Below are positions 1-10,923 of a stretch of 64,000 bases of DNA, one piece after another (positions within the stretch are counted from its first letter, which is position 1; each line of letters starts with the position of its first letter). Below the pieces are notes generated by a model. The model ran no database searches. It was not told where the DNA came from and worked only from the letters and a program-made list of their open reading frames with translations. Source of the stretch: Camellia lanceoleosa (lineage: Eukaryota; Streptophyta; Magnoliopsida; Ericales; Theaceae); assembly GCA_025200525.1 (NCBI GenBank), contig CM045763.1:157300246-157364245 (forward strand), in the 5' to 3' direction. The translations under genes were made by a program, and so were the position numbers.

Positions 1-639
1 CCCTAGCAGAAGAGAGGTGGAAAGAGTTGGTGGTATCCGACCACCTCTCCACCAACGCTCCGAGAAGGGGCCGCTTCGCTATGAGGCATGAAATTATGGA
101 GTAGCAAAGGCCAAAGCCAGCCTCGTCAATAATATCGCAGACCCTGGCAGGGAGCTCATCATACCAGTCTCTTGCTATTGCCGCTCCATACCCCTTGTAG
201 GCACGTGAGTCTCCCTATGGTAAAGAAGATGTGAATCAGATGAAAGGAAGTGATTAAAGAGCATTCGGATGAAAGGTGGTGCAAGAAATGCAGTTAAACA
301 GAAGGCAAGAATGCATGAAAATAGAGTTCATACCTCGGTAGCGCTGGAAGAAAGGTGGGAATCCGGCTCTCTTAGTAGGAGGTCTTCTGGCACACCACGA
401 GCGAAGTCACTGAAACACCTGATGTCTCCAGGCAGTAGTATATGTGTACGAGGATGATACGTCATCGAATCAAAGGGGCGCACCCTTAGTGGTAATGGCT
501 CTGGCTCGAGCTCCAGAGCAAACTCTTCATCCAGATCAGACGCAATGTCCTCCGCCATTGGCTCCTCAACCTCATCATGGAGTGATAATGGAGATGGAAC
601 CTCAAGAGGAGCCCAGTCATGTGGTATATCATTAGCCAT
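1..639 (-). CDS. PMD (plant mobile domain) gene, copy A, 5' exons, cut by window edge
   Basis: Exon 1 runs from the ATG at 639 down to 334, where GAG is followed by a GT donor. Exon 2 begins at 214 after an AG acceptor and stays open to base 1. Both junctions are phase 0, exactly as in the second copy at 60019-63314. Exon 2 reads RDWYDELP, then DEAGFG, then ALVERWSDTTNSFHLS, the usual opening of the aminotransferase-like plant mobile domain found in MAIN/MAIL and PP7-long-form-like proteins. PMD function is poorly defined; the host members act in genome stability and silencing. This copy lies antisense in the 3' region of a Tat-like LTR element. No stop is seen in the visible part, but the rest lies outside the window. 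Identification is by recognised motifs and by similarity to copy B. Confidence 0.72.
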
Positions 640-1140
640 CTGGGAAGTGGGTGAAAAAATGGATGAAAAATGAAGAAAAATGGAGAAAAGGGGGTAAACT
701 TGGAAAAAGTCAACCCTAGGAGAGAGAAAATGGAAGAAAACGTCAAAACCCGAGAAAGTTCACAAAACCCGAGAGAAACTCGAGGGGAACAAGCCTAAAG
801 TGGTGAAAATGTAGAAAAAGTGATGAAATCAAAATTTGATCGGTTCAAAGTGTAGAGAATCAAGAGGGTTTTATGAAAAAAGTTTGCGTGGGGCATTGGA
901 AAACGTATATAAAGCGCAAATCTAGAGAGAGGAAGCACCTAGAGAGAGAGGGTGAAGATTTTCGGAGTTGTAGAGGTGAGGAAATGAAGTATGGAGTCGT
1001 ATTCTTAAAGACCCGAGGCTGAAAAGACAAAACTGCCCCAATTTGTGCACGGGTGGCCGGCAGGCCACATTTGTGCCCGGCAACCCTAAATGGTGGCCAG
1101 CGACCTTCTCTTGTGGCCTGTAGGTGGCCGGTGGTCCTCA
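640..1140 (-). promoter_or_regulatory. Upstream region of PMD copy A, with TATA-like box and GGCC-rich motifs
   Basis: On the minus strand a TTTATATACG run at 905-914 lies about 270 bases upstream of the PMD ATG and could be a TATA box. Further upstream, 1045-1135 holds several TGGCCGGC/GGCAGGCCA-type half palindromes. The same kind of motif recurs in the Tat-like LTRs and upstream of PMD copy B. The promoter role is inferred from position only. Confidence 0.35.
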
Positions 1141-1559
1141 CTTGTGTTCAGAAGTTGTTTTGTGCCTTTGTTTACCGAGAAGTTTATAGGAGGCTCACTG
1201 TTGAGTTTAGATTGATTTTAAAGGATCTCAAAATTGCGTTCCGGTGCATGAATGTGCCCCACTTGCCAATAGGAACGATGTGTATCCTTTTTGAGCATGT
1301 TGCAAAGTCTCCAAGAGGTAAATCAGAGGTTATCACACAATATCATTTTTATTCATTCTGTCGAATTACATATTTGTTCTCTTCTGTTGTATATAATATG
1401 CATTTTCACAGAAATGTGCATTTTCACATATGCTTTTGTTTCTTGCATAGAACATTCTTTGAATTTCGCATAGAATATGCTTTTGTTTCGTTCATAGAAC
1501 ATGCTTTCAATTAACATCATGCGTAGGTTGTTTATCTTGCATGGAATATGCATTGTCAC

Positions 1560-1690
1560 TGTATTGATTTGTAATCTTGTTCAATTTGTGCATTTGTCGC
1601 ACTTGTTCACTTTGTGCATCTATTGCACTTGTTCACCTTGTGCATCTATCGCACCTATTCACTTTGTGCATGTATCGCATATGCTCATTC
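1560..1690. repeat. Short tandem repeat of about 30 bp
   Basis: Units built on TTGTGCATCTATCGCACTTG recur about four times, with TGTGCAT and TCGCA as the constant parts. It lies in the 3' non-coding region of the left Tat-like element. ORFs crossing it on either strand are repeat artefacts. Confidence 0.7.
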
Positions 1691-1709
1691 CACTTTGCAT
1701 CTTTTGTTA

Positions 1710-2345
1710 GTCTCTCAGGATACGTGAAGTACGGCCATGGGCGTGTTTTATCTCGGAACGCGTGAAACGCGAGCCCGAGAGGTTTTCCTTCTATCTCAAG
1801 GCGCGTGAAGCATGCCCTGGGTAGGTTGTTTATCTCAGGATGCATGAAGTGCAACCTTGGGTGTGTTTTATCTCGGGAAGTGTAAAATGCAAGCCTGAGC
1901 GGTTTTCCTTCTATCTCAGGACGCGTGAAGCGTGGCCTTGGGTGGGTTGTTTATCTCAGGACTCGTGAAGCGTAGCCTTGGGCGTGTTTTATCTAAGGAC
2001 ACGTGAAATGTAAGCCCGAGCGGTTTTCCTTCTATCTTAGGACGCGTAAAGCATGACCCTGGGCTGGTTGTTTATCTCAGGACGTGTGAAGCGCAGCCCT
2101 GGCATGTTTTATCTTGGAACGCGTGAAACGGGAGCCCAAGCGATTTTCCTTCTATCTCAAGATGCGTGAAGTGCTACCCTGGGCGGGTTTTTATCTCAGG
2201 ACATGTGAAGCGCGGCCCTAGGCGTGTTTTATCTCGGAACGAGTGAGACGCAGCCCCGAGCAATTTTTTCCCAATCTCAAGACTCGTGAAATGCGACCTT
2301 GAGCAGTTTTCATCTCGAGGCGTGAAACGCGACCCCGAGCGGTGT
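1710..2345. repeat. Tandem array, 40-bp subunits in a 120-bp higher-order unit
   Basis: About sixteen subunits start with TCTCAGGACGCGTGAAG or variants such as TCTCGGAACGCGTGAAAC. Every third subunit is more alike, giving a period near 120 bp (starts near 1793, 1913, 2034, 2154 and 2274). Each subunit contains a small GCGT-GAA-ACGC inverted repeat. The array lies between the PMD gene and the 3' LTR, the region of Tat-lineage elements known to generate satellite-like arrays. Confidence 0.88.
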
Positions 2346-2587
2346 TTTCTTCCTCGTCTCGCGTTTTGGCATGGTTAAAGTGTGTTTTACATCTTTTCGC
2401 ATGGAACCTGTGTTGGTTTTAAGCTTGAAGTTGTTCATTCATATGTTGTTATCTTGTTATTGCTTGTTGCATCTGTTATTGCTTATTGCATCATTTGCAT
2501 CTTGCATGATCATGAGTTTTCAAAATAGTTGGCTTCGCGAAGCGTGTGAGTCCAGCTTTCAAAGTTTTCTTCATGCATATCATTTGC

Positions 2588-2637
2588 ACCCCAGAACTAC
2601 GCTGGTTTGATTCCTTGCAAAGGGATACGTAGGCAAC
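2588..2637 (+). other. Conserved Tat 3' hairpin motif (CTACG ... CGTAGGCAACTT)
   Basis: GAACTACGCTGG is followed by TTGATTCC and then GGATACGTAGGCAACTT, so CTACG can pair with CGTAG. The same block occurs at 49532-49575 and 58099-58146. Here it sits about 130 bases before the polypurine tract. Its function is unknown. Confidence 0.6.
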
Positions 2638-2758
2638 TTGTGGGCGTAACCAACTTATTTTGTCTTGATTGTTTGTCCAAGTCTTACGGCTTTATCAAAA
2701 TGGGTCGTCTTTGGGCTTTGACATTCACTCACGTCATTTCATGACTCCGAGTTTTGTC

Positions 2759-2771
2759 AAAGAGGGGCAAC
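2759..2771 (+). other. Polypurine tract of the left Tat-like element
   Basis: The purine-rich AAAGAGGGGCAAC directly precedes the LTR start at 2772. This is the expected site of plus-strand priming and sets the element's orientation as plus. Confidence 0.75.
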
Positions 2772-3828
2772 TATAGACACCCAATTTTTGATCACCCTTA
2801 CGACTTGGATGTCACCACTTGCACACCCGATGATTAATGTGTATATGCTTGTTAAGTGCTCGAAGTCCCTAACAGAATGCCACAGATTTGAGCCTTAAAA
2901 CCCTGCAAGCCTTGTGCCTTGTTTTGGACCACCATAGCAGTTCTTCAAGCCTGAAAAACCTTGGGACTTGTCGGCTGCCACCTTTGGCTGCCGACCACAA
3001 GTGTGGCCTACCGACTAGAATTAGTGGCCTACCGGCCACAAGTGTGTTTTGCAGATATTTTCTGCCAACTGTGCTAGCTGTTGTCACAGATGCATGCACT
3101 TGCTTACACGTGTATGTACTGATATTTCTGAGGTAGTGGGATGTTTTTCTATATATAGAAGACCTCCCCTCTTGCTTTCAAGGTTAGAAATTTTTGGAGC
3201 AAAATATTTTCTCCCTCTACAATTCTCTCTCTCTCTCTCTCTTGCTAGTTATTGAACCTTTGCTTATACACTCTAAACCAAACCTTACCATCTTTGAGTT
3301 GAGGTACTTTTGAGCCTACTTTGAGCTGTTGAGAGTGTGTTTGTGTTGAATTATTGCTTGGAAGTGTTCTTCTCTTCAAGAGGTATAAGGCTTGATTTGT
3401 TTCCTTGCTTTGTTTGCTATTTTTCCTATTGTTTTTCTACTGTTCTTGGACTATTTAAACTCTATAATTTTGGGCTGAAACTTGTGGTTTAAGGCCTTAA
3501 AGGGTAAAGGGGTGGTTTACTTTTCTTTCCACCTTGCTTCTCTAGCTTTTAGCTTTGTGTTTCCCATCTTTACACTATCTTTTTTTGAGCTTTTAAACAT
3601 TGATTTTTAGAGCTTCTTTAGTTGCTAAAATGTTGTTTTGAAGTCCAAAATTAGAGGGGGTAGCCTCCCCTCCTTCTGTCTTGTTTACTAGCTTACATAG
3701 CTCTATATTTTAGCATATTGTTCTAGCTATTTTTGTCTTAATTCCAGCATGTTTTAGGACTTATTTAGCACTATTTTAGGACTGTTTTTGGTGGTTCATT
3801 GAATTTGAGCTTTGTATTGCATGCTTGT
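2772..3828 (+). mobile_element. 3' LTR of left Tat/Ogre-like element, truncated (LTR0)
   Basis: The segment starts TATAGACACCCAATTTTTG and aligns with the starts of the other two long LTRs, TGTAGACACCCC at 41543 and TGTGGACACCCC at 51481. The expected terminal TG has become TA. A TACACGTGTA palindrome at 3105-3114, a TATA box at 3149-3159 and a (CT)n leader tract at about 3224-3242 follow in the same order as in the complete LTRs. It stops at 3828, where the LTR of another element begins. The missing 2.5-3 kb is not found elsewhere in the window, so this is more than a simple nested insertion. Confidence 0.82.
3149..3159 (+). promoter_or_regulatory. LTR0 TATA box
   Basis: CTATATATAG lies about 45 bases after the CACGTG palindrome and before the CT-rich leader. 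The LTR1 box (41979) and LTR2 box (51935) occupy the same relative position. Confidence 0.6.
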
Positions 3829-5464
3829 TGTAACACCCCAAATTCCTAGCTAAAATGATAAGACAACAATCATGGCTCTTTCAAGGAAAACCGAATATAA
3901 ATCTCCAAACTTACATTACATGATACAATAGTTCTTCGTGCAACAATACATTAATCGAACAACAAGTAAATAAACAAATAAATACCCCCAAGGGTTTACA
4001 AGTTTCCAAAGCTTGAGCCTGGTTACACAAAATGGTTATTCAAACCCACACAAACATAGCCCTTGGCTTACACACAGAGTCACAGCAAAATGAGAGCACT
4101 GTACTCCCAACACACATACTTCCATGCCCCTAGTTGGGTGGGATCACCACATCTTTTCCTGCACAAAAATCCCATAGGGTGAGCATAAAGTCCAATAGGA
4201 AATTCTTAACAAAGTATATACATTTTATACAAGTCTCAAGAGATGAAATGCATATGCCATGTTATGCCCTTTTTGAAGATAAATCACATTTTCATCTTTT
4301 GAAAACCATCATGCTCAATGATATCATGCAATTTCAATTGTTCAAAACTTAACAATTTATTTTAAGGGCGGTAAATACGACTCTGGTAATCCCTAGGTCA
4401 GTGTCTGCAAGTAGACTATACAAGTACTACCAAATTATCATTTTTACCGGTATTAACCGGAAGGCTCGACACCTATCCGCTCGGGTTTTCAGTCTTTCAC
4501 CCCGAACTCTCAGGCCAACTTATTCAATATCATCTACACCACCTATCAAGACTTACCAACGTATTTACTCCAAAACCATATCATGAACACTTGTTTCTCA
4601 ACATTCTTTTCTCAATCCAAGTTTTCAAATCAAATTTTAAAGTTTAATGTAATCAAATGAATTGTTATGCCAATAACACAAGATGAATATAAATACTTTT
4701 ATTCCAATTCATCATCCAAGGAATAACACAATTTTCTCTTCTCAAGTATCCTCAACAATTAGTCATTTCAAGACTATTTTAACATTTTGAACAATAATTT
4801 TCAAAATGAACAATAATTCTCATATTCCCTGAAATTTATATAAATATAAATAAGAAATTTTCCAACATCCATTTATTTTGACACACAAAATAAAGATAAC
4901 AATATCATTCATGGATTTTCAGTCTCTTTTAAAAAAATCCCTAAATTTTAGGTTTTCTCACCAAAACTATACAACTCAAATCTTTTGAAAGAAAACTATC
5001 CAAAATCATCTTTTCTTCAATCAACAAAGATTAAAACCTATAAGATCATTTTAAAAGAACAAGAGATAAACCCACTTTCAAAATCGCTCAACTTCTTGAA
5101 TCAACAATCAATTTTCAAAGCTATCGAAAGATGATTTTGAAAATCATATAGATCTTGCAAATATATACATATATATATATATATATCTAAGAAAATCCCT
5201 ACCTCAAGTTTTGAAGAAGAAATGAGATGAAACCCCCAAAATCAACGGTGTCGAAACTCGATCTTCACTGCACACAACGAAGCCCTCAAGAAGTTAACCA
5301 ACTTTGATGAAGAACTTATGGCAGAACTCTAATGGATCTTGAGAAATCAAGGTTTTGATCCAATTTGGCATAGGGAAATGTAGAGAGAAGGGAGAGAAAA
5401 TGGTTTTTAGAGAGATATACAAAAGTGATATGAAATATCAGATTCACGAACTGATATAACATGG

Positions 5465-5590
5465 TACGCTCGAGCGTGGAAAGCCCCGCTCGAGAGTCAA
5501 ATACACTTTCCGAGTACTTTTGCAGACAGGTCAAACTAATAAAAACTGAACATTCTCCGCTCGAGCGCATAAATGGCCGCTTGAGCGAAC
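5465..5590. repeat. CTCGAG palindrome cluster in element I LTR
   Basis: Three GCTCGAG motifs and one diverged CTTGAGCG copy occur within 125 bases, spaced about 20-50 apart. They lie just upstream (minus strand) of the TATA-like site at 5452. Similar clusters are in the LTRs of elements II and III. Confidence 0.65.
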
Positions 5591-5619
5591 AAACAACTTC
5601 TAATGCATTTTGTATTTTT

Positions 5620-5805
5620 GCTTCGGGGGCACTGCCCCTCAACCTCGTCAGGGCGCTGCCCTAGGACCCGCCAAGGGGCTCTGCCCCATAGACCACTGCG
5701 AGCTGACCGGGTAGCTCCATCCCTGCCAAGGCACTACCCTTGGACCCACCAAGGGGCGCTGCCCCCTGGACCCCAGCGAGCTGACCGAGCAGCTCGATCC
5801 CCAAC
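5620..5805. repeat. GC-rich block in element I LTR, duplicated about 95-bp unit
   Basis: Two diverged copies of a unit containing GGGGCGCTGCCCC, GGACCCGCCAAGGGG and GCGAGCTGACCG lie side by side. The unit is much richer in GC than the surrounding LTR. It sits near the LTR start in minus orientation, in the presumed U3. No coding potential is supported. Confidence 0.6.
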
Positions 5806-5840
5806 ATACTTAGTGGAGTGGAAAAATTAGGATCGCTACA

Positions 5841-5857
5841 ACCTTCCCACCTTAAAG
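5841..5857 (-). other. Polypurine tract of element I
   Basis: The reverse complement reads CTTTAAGGTGGGAAGGT and abuts the LTR end at 5840, as expected for a minus-strand element. Confidence 0.65.
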
Positions 5858-6119
5858 AATTTCGTCCTCGAAATTTCAAATCAAACTACCCAAACAAAGG
5901 GTTTCTAGCGGTCAAAACCACGCTATTTTATTTTCAAATCACAATATTAACTCTTAACCAAATTCCGTCATTTCTGCCATGGTTATCTCATTAACAACAA
6001 CCTCCCAAATACGCATAAACATGAAATTTCCCAAAAAGTAATGGCAACTCTAAACAACCTTATGCTAAAACAACAACACACATATCAACATGTGGTTAAC
6101 AAATTTAAATACGCTTCCC

Positions 6120-7600
6120 TCAACACTAGGGAATATTACAAAGAAAAGCAACTTAAGCATTTTCAAATAAATCCGAATATTTGGAGCGGACTTCCGCCTC
6201 CCGTTCCCACGTCCCTTTGTCAACCCCATGGTGTCTCCACAACACCTTTACCAACGGTATAGTTTTGCGCCGTAGCACTTGCTCCCGGGTATGTAATATT
6301 TGAACCGGTCGTTCTTCGTAAAAGGCATCCTCATCTACCTCCAAGTCAGCCCAATCAAGCATATAAGAAGGGTCGGGTTCACACTTCCTAAGCATAGCTA
6401 CATGAAATACGTTGTGAACTCCCCAAAGTTGTGGTGGTAAACCTAACCAATATGCTATTTCCCTAATTCGCTCTAAGATCTCAAAAGGCCCAATGAACAT
6501 TGGAGATAATTTACCACTCTTACCAAATCTCATCAAACCCCGCCTTGGTGAGATTTTTAGAAACACATGGTCACCAACTTCAAAAGATAAAGGTCGTCTC
6601 CTCTTATCGGCATAACTCTTTTTTCGGCTTTGGGCCGTAGCTAACCTCTTCCGAATGAGAACAACTTTCTCGGTTGTCTCTCTAACAAATTTTGGACCCA
6701 ATAACGGTGTATCACCCACTTCGGTCCAACAAACCGGTGATCTACAAAGTCGGTCATACAAGGCCTCAAATGGTGCCATCCCAATACTAGCTTGGTAACT
6801 ATTGTTGTAAGCAAACTCAATCAATGGTAAGTGTCTTTCCTAAGGCCCCTCAAAATCAAGGACAAAAGCTCTAAGCATGTCCTCCAAAATCTGAATGGTA
6901 CGTTCCGACTGCCAATCGATTTGAGGATGATATGCAGTGCTAAGAGTCAATTTACTTCCCAACGCCTCTTGAAGGCTTTGCCATAACCAGGTAGTAAAAC
7001 GAGGATCCTTATCCGACACAATAGTCACAGGGACTCCATGAAGTTGAACTATCTCTCTAATCTACAACTTTGCCAAGCTGGTGAACATCGGAATGAAATG
7101 GGTAGACTTAGTAAACCTATCAACAATCACCCAAACGGCGTCATTGCCTCATTGTGTTCTAGGAAGCCCAACTACAAAATCCATGGTAATACGCTCCCAT
7201 TTCCATTCAGTTATCGGTAGGGGTTGTAACAAACTCGCTGGTCTTTGGTGTTCGGCCTTCACTTGTTGACAAGTAAGGCACTTCGATACAAATAAAGCGA
7301 CATCCTGCTTCATACCCCTTCACCAAAACTGACGACTAAGAGCATGATACATTTTAGTGCCTCCCGGGTGTACCGCAAGGCGTGAGTGACGGAACTCCCG
7401 AAGTACATCCTCTCTACAAGATTTTGGTACAAACTAACGGTCTAGGTAACGTACACTTAGATTCAAGTTAACGTTCAAACCTCTCTCTTCCTTCCCATTG
7501 TAAATCTTAACACAAATTGATTCCACATCACGGTCTACTTGTTGTGCCTCTATGACCTTACTAACCAAGGTAGGTTGAGCATTCAAAGTAAATAAGGTAG
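6120..7600 (-). pseudogene. Integrase and chromodomain-like tail of element I, broken
   Basis: The integrase would insert the element's cDNA. Fragments can be followed across several frames and stops: a zinc-binding part with CLTCQQVKAEHQRPA near 7260, the core with TIVSDKDPRFTT and AYHPQ at 6840-7028, and an open 223-codon C-terminal part at 6153-6824. That last part contains FAYNNSYQASIGMAPFEALY and ends with a chromodomain-like LVKVLWRHHG...TWERE segment. GQSER has become WQSER, but the catalytic Glu position is kept. Several in-frame stops break the reading between 6840 and 7600. It is closely related to the integrase of element IV. Confidence 0.8.
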
Positions 7601-7607
7601 CACTCTC

Positions 7608-8078
7608 TCAAGACTTACCCAATTGCAAATCAAACTTGCCAATAACATCTAGCATATCCCATTCCCGAATGGCCACACTTGCCAAATTACTCACAGATTT
7701 TTGACTCAAAGCATCGGCCACCACATTGGCCTTCCCTGGATGATAGTGTGACTCAAAGTCATAATCCTCCATAAATTCTATCCACCTCCGTTGTCGTAAA
7801 TTCAAGTCTTTTTGAGAAAACAAATACTTTAGACTCTTATGATCAGAGAAGACTTCAAACTTCTCACCGTACAAGTAATGCCTCCAAATTTTCAAAGCAA
7901 CAATCACCGCTGCTAATTCTAGATCATGGGTGGGGTAATTTTTCTCATGAGTTTTCAATTGTCGTGAACCGTAGGCCACAACTTTTCCCTCTTGCATCAA
8001 GACACAACCAAGTCCATCCCAAGACGCATCACAATAGACAGTGTAATTCAAACCCCTTTCCGAAATTATCAGAACTGT
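7608..8078 (-). pseudogene. RNase H domain of element I, 5'-truncated
   Basis: RNase H removes the RNA strand during reverse transcription. The 147-codon open stretch (7608-8051) has the four acidic residues in place: CDAS (D8), DLEL (E45), SDHKSLKY (D70) and ADAL (D113). Homology continues upstream without an ATG to about 8078 (reading [10 protein letters not shown]) and then stops abruptly. The reverse transcriptase that should precede it is absent, so this is a fragment of a polyprotein. Confidence 0.83.
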
Positions 8079-8893
8079 GGAGAAGTGGTTTGGAAATACT
8101 CTCTGAATCCTATAGGACGCTCTCGATCCTCAGCTAGTCACTTGAAGGAATGAACACTCCAGCCGGGGGTGTCGGAATTAGCACTCCGACGGATAAGTCA
8201 ATGTATACTCTCTTGGTTGCTTGTATCTTAAGTTAATCTTACTTGTTCTCACATAACTTTCTTTGGCTGATGCTCCTTTATTTATATTTTTCTTTTGGGC
8301 CTCAGGGTCGGGCCCACCCTCAATCCATTGCACGTTTATTTGTTCGACTCTTGTTCAATTGGTTCTTCGGCCGATTAGTCTATTCGGTTTCGCGATCGTC
8401 CAGGATGGAGCCGAATACAAATTCCATCCTTGACTGTCCTCATACCGTCATCCAGCTTTATTGCACGTATACCAACAATATCCGGCTCCCACAATTGCCC
8501 CCTAAACATCCTATTAACGCCAGTTATTCAGCATGTTTGGTTTCGAACGGCGTGTTTGGTTTCAAACTTGAAAACGCATGGAAAGAACAGCGGTTAACCC
8601 CATTCCAACGCATGTCAGAACACACACTTTTTAGGCATCATTACATCTTCCCGCCTCTTCGTACGGTCTCATCATTTAATGTGATTTGAAACTATGTTGA
8701 CCCTTCGAATGTAAGTTTTTTTGAATACTCAAAGCTTGTGGTTTGCCTTTTGATATACCTCTATTTCGTGACCTCTACAACTTCCTTCTGTCTCTCGTTG
8801 TCGCTTCTGCTTCTTGTAAGTTCTCTTCTCTTTCATTTCGAATCCCACTTCCTTGTTTATTTTTAGTTTTTCACAATCCTTAGGCTAGCTAGG
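8079..8893 (+). promoter_or_regulatory. 5' region of unit X gene, with leader intron
   Basis: The region starts where element I pol homology ends. It holds a GTCGGA...TCCGAC inverted repeat at 8171-8192, TA-rich TTTATTTATATTTTTC near 8278 and a pyrimidine-rich leader. A probable leader intron opens with GTAAGTTCTC at 8816 and ends in AG shortly before the ATG at 8894. No terminal inverted repeat or LTR was found at the 8079 edge. Confidence 0.4.
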
Positions 8894-10923
8894 ATGGAAA
8901 AACACTTAAAAGAACTCCTTTCAGCGAATCAAATTTCTTGTTTCCAACGCCAATATTCCATCCCCAACGACGTCCATTTGTCATTCGTGATAGACAGCAC
9001 CATTGATGTAGAGAGGACTGATGAAAGTACAATCATCTTTCCTCTCCAATCAATTACTAAGGGCGGAGTCCGTTTTCCCCTTCATCCATTTTTAAGGGCC
9101 GTCCTTCGCCACTAGAGTTTAATCCCTTCCCAACCTAATGTAAATTTTTTCTGAATCATAATGGGGATTATAGAGTTGAATCGACCCCTTAGGATTAACC
9201 TTTGTATAACTGCAATTCGGCATTGTTATGCCTTAGCCAAATCTTCTGGCCAGTAGGGACGTTATTTTCTCAGGGCCAAGGATATCGACCATCACTTAGT
9301 GACTATGCTTGCCAGTTTTACAAAGCGTGTTGATGATGTAATGCTCGTTGTCTGAGGCAATTGGGAATTCGACGAGGGTGAAGATCGCCTGGATCCCTTG
9401 CCAAGATGAAGAGAAGAACCAGGTGGCCGTATAGCTCCTTATTTATTATTATTATATATTTATTTGGCTTTCCTTCTATGTACTTACCGTTTTATTCGTG
9501 CAGGCAACGATTTGAAGAAAGTTTTAGTTTCAGCCGACGATGCCATGCCTGCAGAAATTAAAATCGCACTCCAATTCTTTGGTTGTCCAAGCCTTCAGAA
9601 ACATGGCAGGGCGGCCCATATTCTTCTGAGATACGAGCCTACTTACATGACGTTTTCGGCGGCAGACAACATTCCAATTCTGAGGGGCAAACAACAGCTT
9701 ACGGCCCTTATCTTTCCCAACTTCAGAAACCTAAGGCAGATTGGTTTGGAAGCCTCCAATTCAGAGCAGGTGGAAGAACAAGTAGCCGAAGAGGCCGCCG
9801 AGGAGCCGAACTAGTCGGAAGCTGAGGTAGACAAGGCTCTAAACTTGGCCTTTGAGGAAGTTGGCCTCAACTCATCCAACCCTCTGTCCACTTCAGGCCG
9901 AGGGGACGTCTCCTTTGGATACATTTTTACAAACTTAGAAGACCTTCTCGACGCGTATCCTGAGAATATGGTTGGGGAGTCGCTCACTCAACTTGCCAGA
10001 AGGAAAAACGCCGAAAGGATGGCCGCTCGAAGGAGAGTTGAGGCCATCCGATCGGAAACTCCACCCGTTGCCGTCGTTGAGTCCTCTCTGCCTTTTATTG
10101 CGGAAGAAATGGCTCAGACTGAAATGGCTGAGACGGAGCAAGTGGAACAGGGGGATCAGGAGGCTGAGCAAAGGGGGGAAAAGCGCCCTGCCGAGCGAGA
10201 AACCATCTCTGGTGAGGACCAAATCGATAAACGGCCGCACATTGAGGAATCAGACTTGGTTGTTCCGTTCACTGTTCAACAAAAGATAAGAAATATGCCG
10301 ATTGCCTCTGATGCGTCGGCTTTGAAGGACCCGACGGTGGCCTTGAGCATGGCCTCCTCAATTTCCTTGCCGGTTGACAGAGCCGTATTTCCGGCGGTGC
10401 TAGATCTACTGTCAATTGCGCTTGCTGCTCAATTGGCCTTATTGGTACATTACTTGCCTTATCTGCAGTCTTCCGCCTAGAAATATATATATATATATTT
10501 TTTATTTTTTGTAACTCTATTTCCTTGTTTTGCAGACGGTAGGAAGGATAGCCGAAATCGGCCACCGTCAACATGACGCTATAGAACAAATCGGCTTGTT
10601 GAAAGACGAAATTGAAAATGAAAAGAGCAAGGCTGTGGAATCCTCTCAAAGAACATATTCTGAGGCATTGAAAGTGGTGGAGGAACGTGCGAGAGTCGAC
10701 TTTGAAGCCGAGAGTGCGAGAAATTCCGACCAACTAAGGCTGGTCACCGAAGAGAGGGCCAAAGCGAGCGAAGGCGCGCTCAAGTTAGCCAAGGAGGTGA
10801 TCGCCAAGCTAGAAGCCGACTTGGAAGAGTCGAGGAAGGCAAAGGAAATAGTTGACTCTGAGATTTCCAAAGCGTTCCAAGCTGGGAAGGACGCCGCCTT
10901 GGAAAACTACGTGGAGGAAATGC
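8894..10923 (+). pseudogene. At3g60930-like / Transposase_28 transposon protein gene, 5' exons, split by element II
   Basis: Exon 1 (8894-about 9420) contains RFPLHPFLRAVLRH and, in shifted frames, RAKDIDHHLVTMLASF; this resembles the 'putative gypsy type transposon' domain (PF04195). Exon 2 starts at 9504 after a TTCGTGCAG acceptor and runs to about 10470. It ends in a segment with VPFTVQQKIRNMPIASDAS and an acidic, Lys/Arg-rich linker. Exon 3 starts at 10536 after TTTTGCAG and is a long coiled coil (EIENEKSKAVE ... AKLEADLEESRKAKE). In-frame stops occur at 9113-9115 and 9812-9814. Exon 3 is cut at codon 129 by the element II insertion and resumes at 20157. Plant proteins of this type are common in transposons; their function is unknown. 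Confidence 0.72.
10919..10923. repeat. Target site duplication of element II, left copy (AATGC)
   Basis: AATGC immediately precedes the left LTR and is repeated exactly at 20152-20156 after the right LTR. A perfect 5-bp duplication is standard for Ty3 integrases and fixes the element's boundaries. Confidence 0.93.

Larger units (their letters stand above)
3829..5840 (-). repeat. 3' LTR of element I
   Basis: On the plus strand it begins TGTAACACCCC and ends GATCGCTACA, giving TG...CA ends and a length of 2012 bp. Inside are an (AT)n run at 5163-5187, a TATA-like GTTATATCA (minus strand, 5452-5460), a cluster of CTCGAG palindromes at 5465-5590 and a GC-rich duplicated block at 5620-5805. The second LTR of the pair is not in the window. 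Confidence 0.82.
3829..8078 (-). mobile_element. Ty3/gypsy chromodomain-type element I, truncated in RNase H
   Basis: Reading on the minus strand, the order is RNase H, integrase, chromodomain-like tail, polypurine tract and 3' LTR. The 5' LTR, gag, protease and nearly all of the reverse transcriptase are missing, because the pol reading stops at about 8078 where unit X begins. Domain order and the C-terminal sequence fit the Tekay/Del-like branch of chromoviruses. The family assignment is by motif recognition, not by a tree. Confidence 0.82.

Noticed and set aside
2588..2637. tRNA gene suggested by the GGTTTGATTCC B-box-like loop
   Set aside because: No acceptor stem, D-arm or anticodon arm can be built around it, and the B-box has a mismatch. 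It is kept only as a hairpin motif.
9935..10289. About 100-codon ORFs antisense and in another frame
   Set aside because: They are shadows of exon 2 of the At3g60930-like gene, whose frame has the recognisable VPFTVQQKIRNMPIASDAS end.
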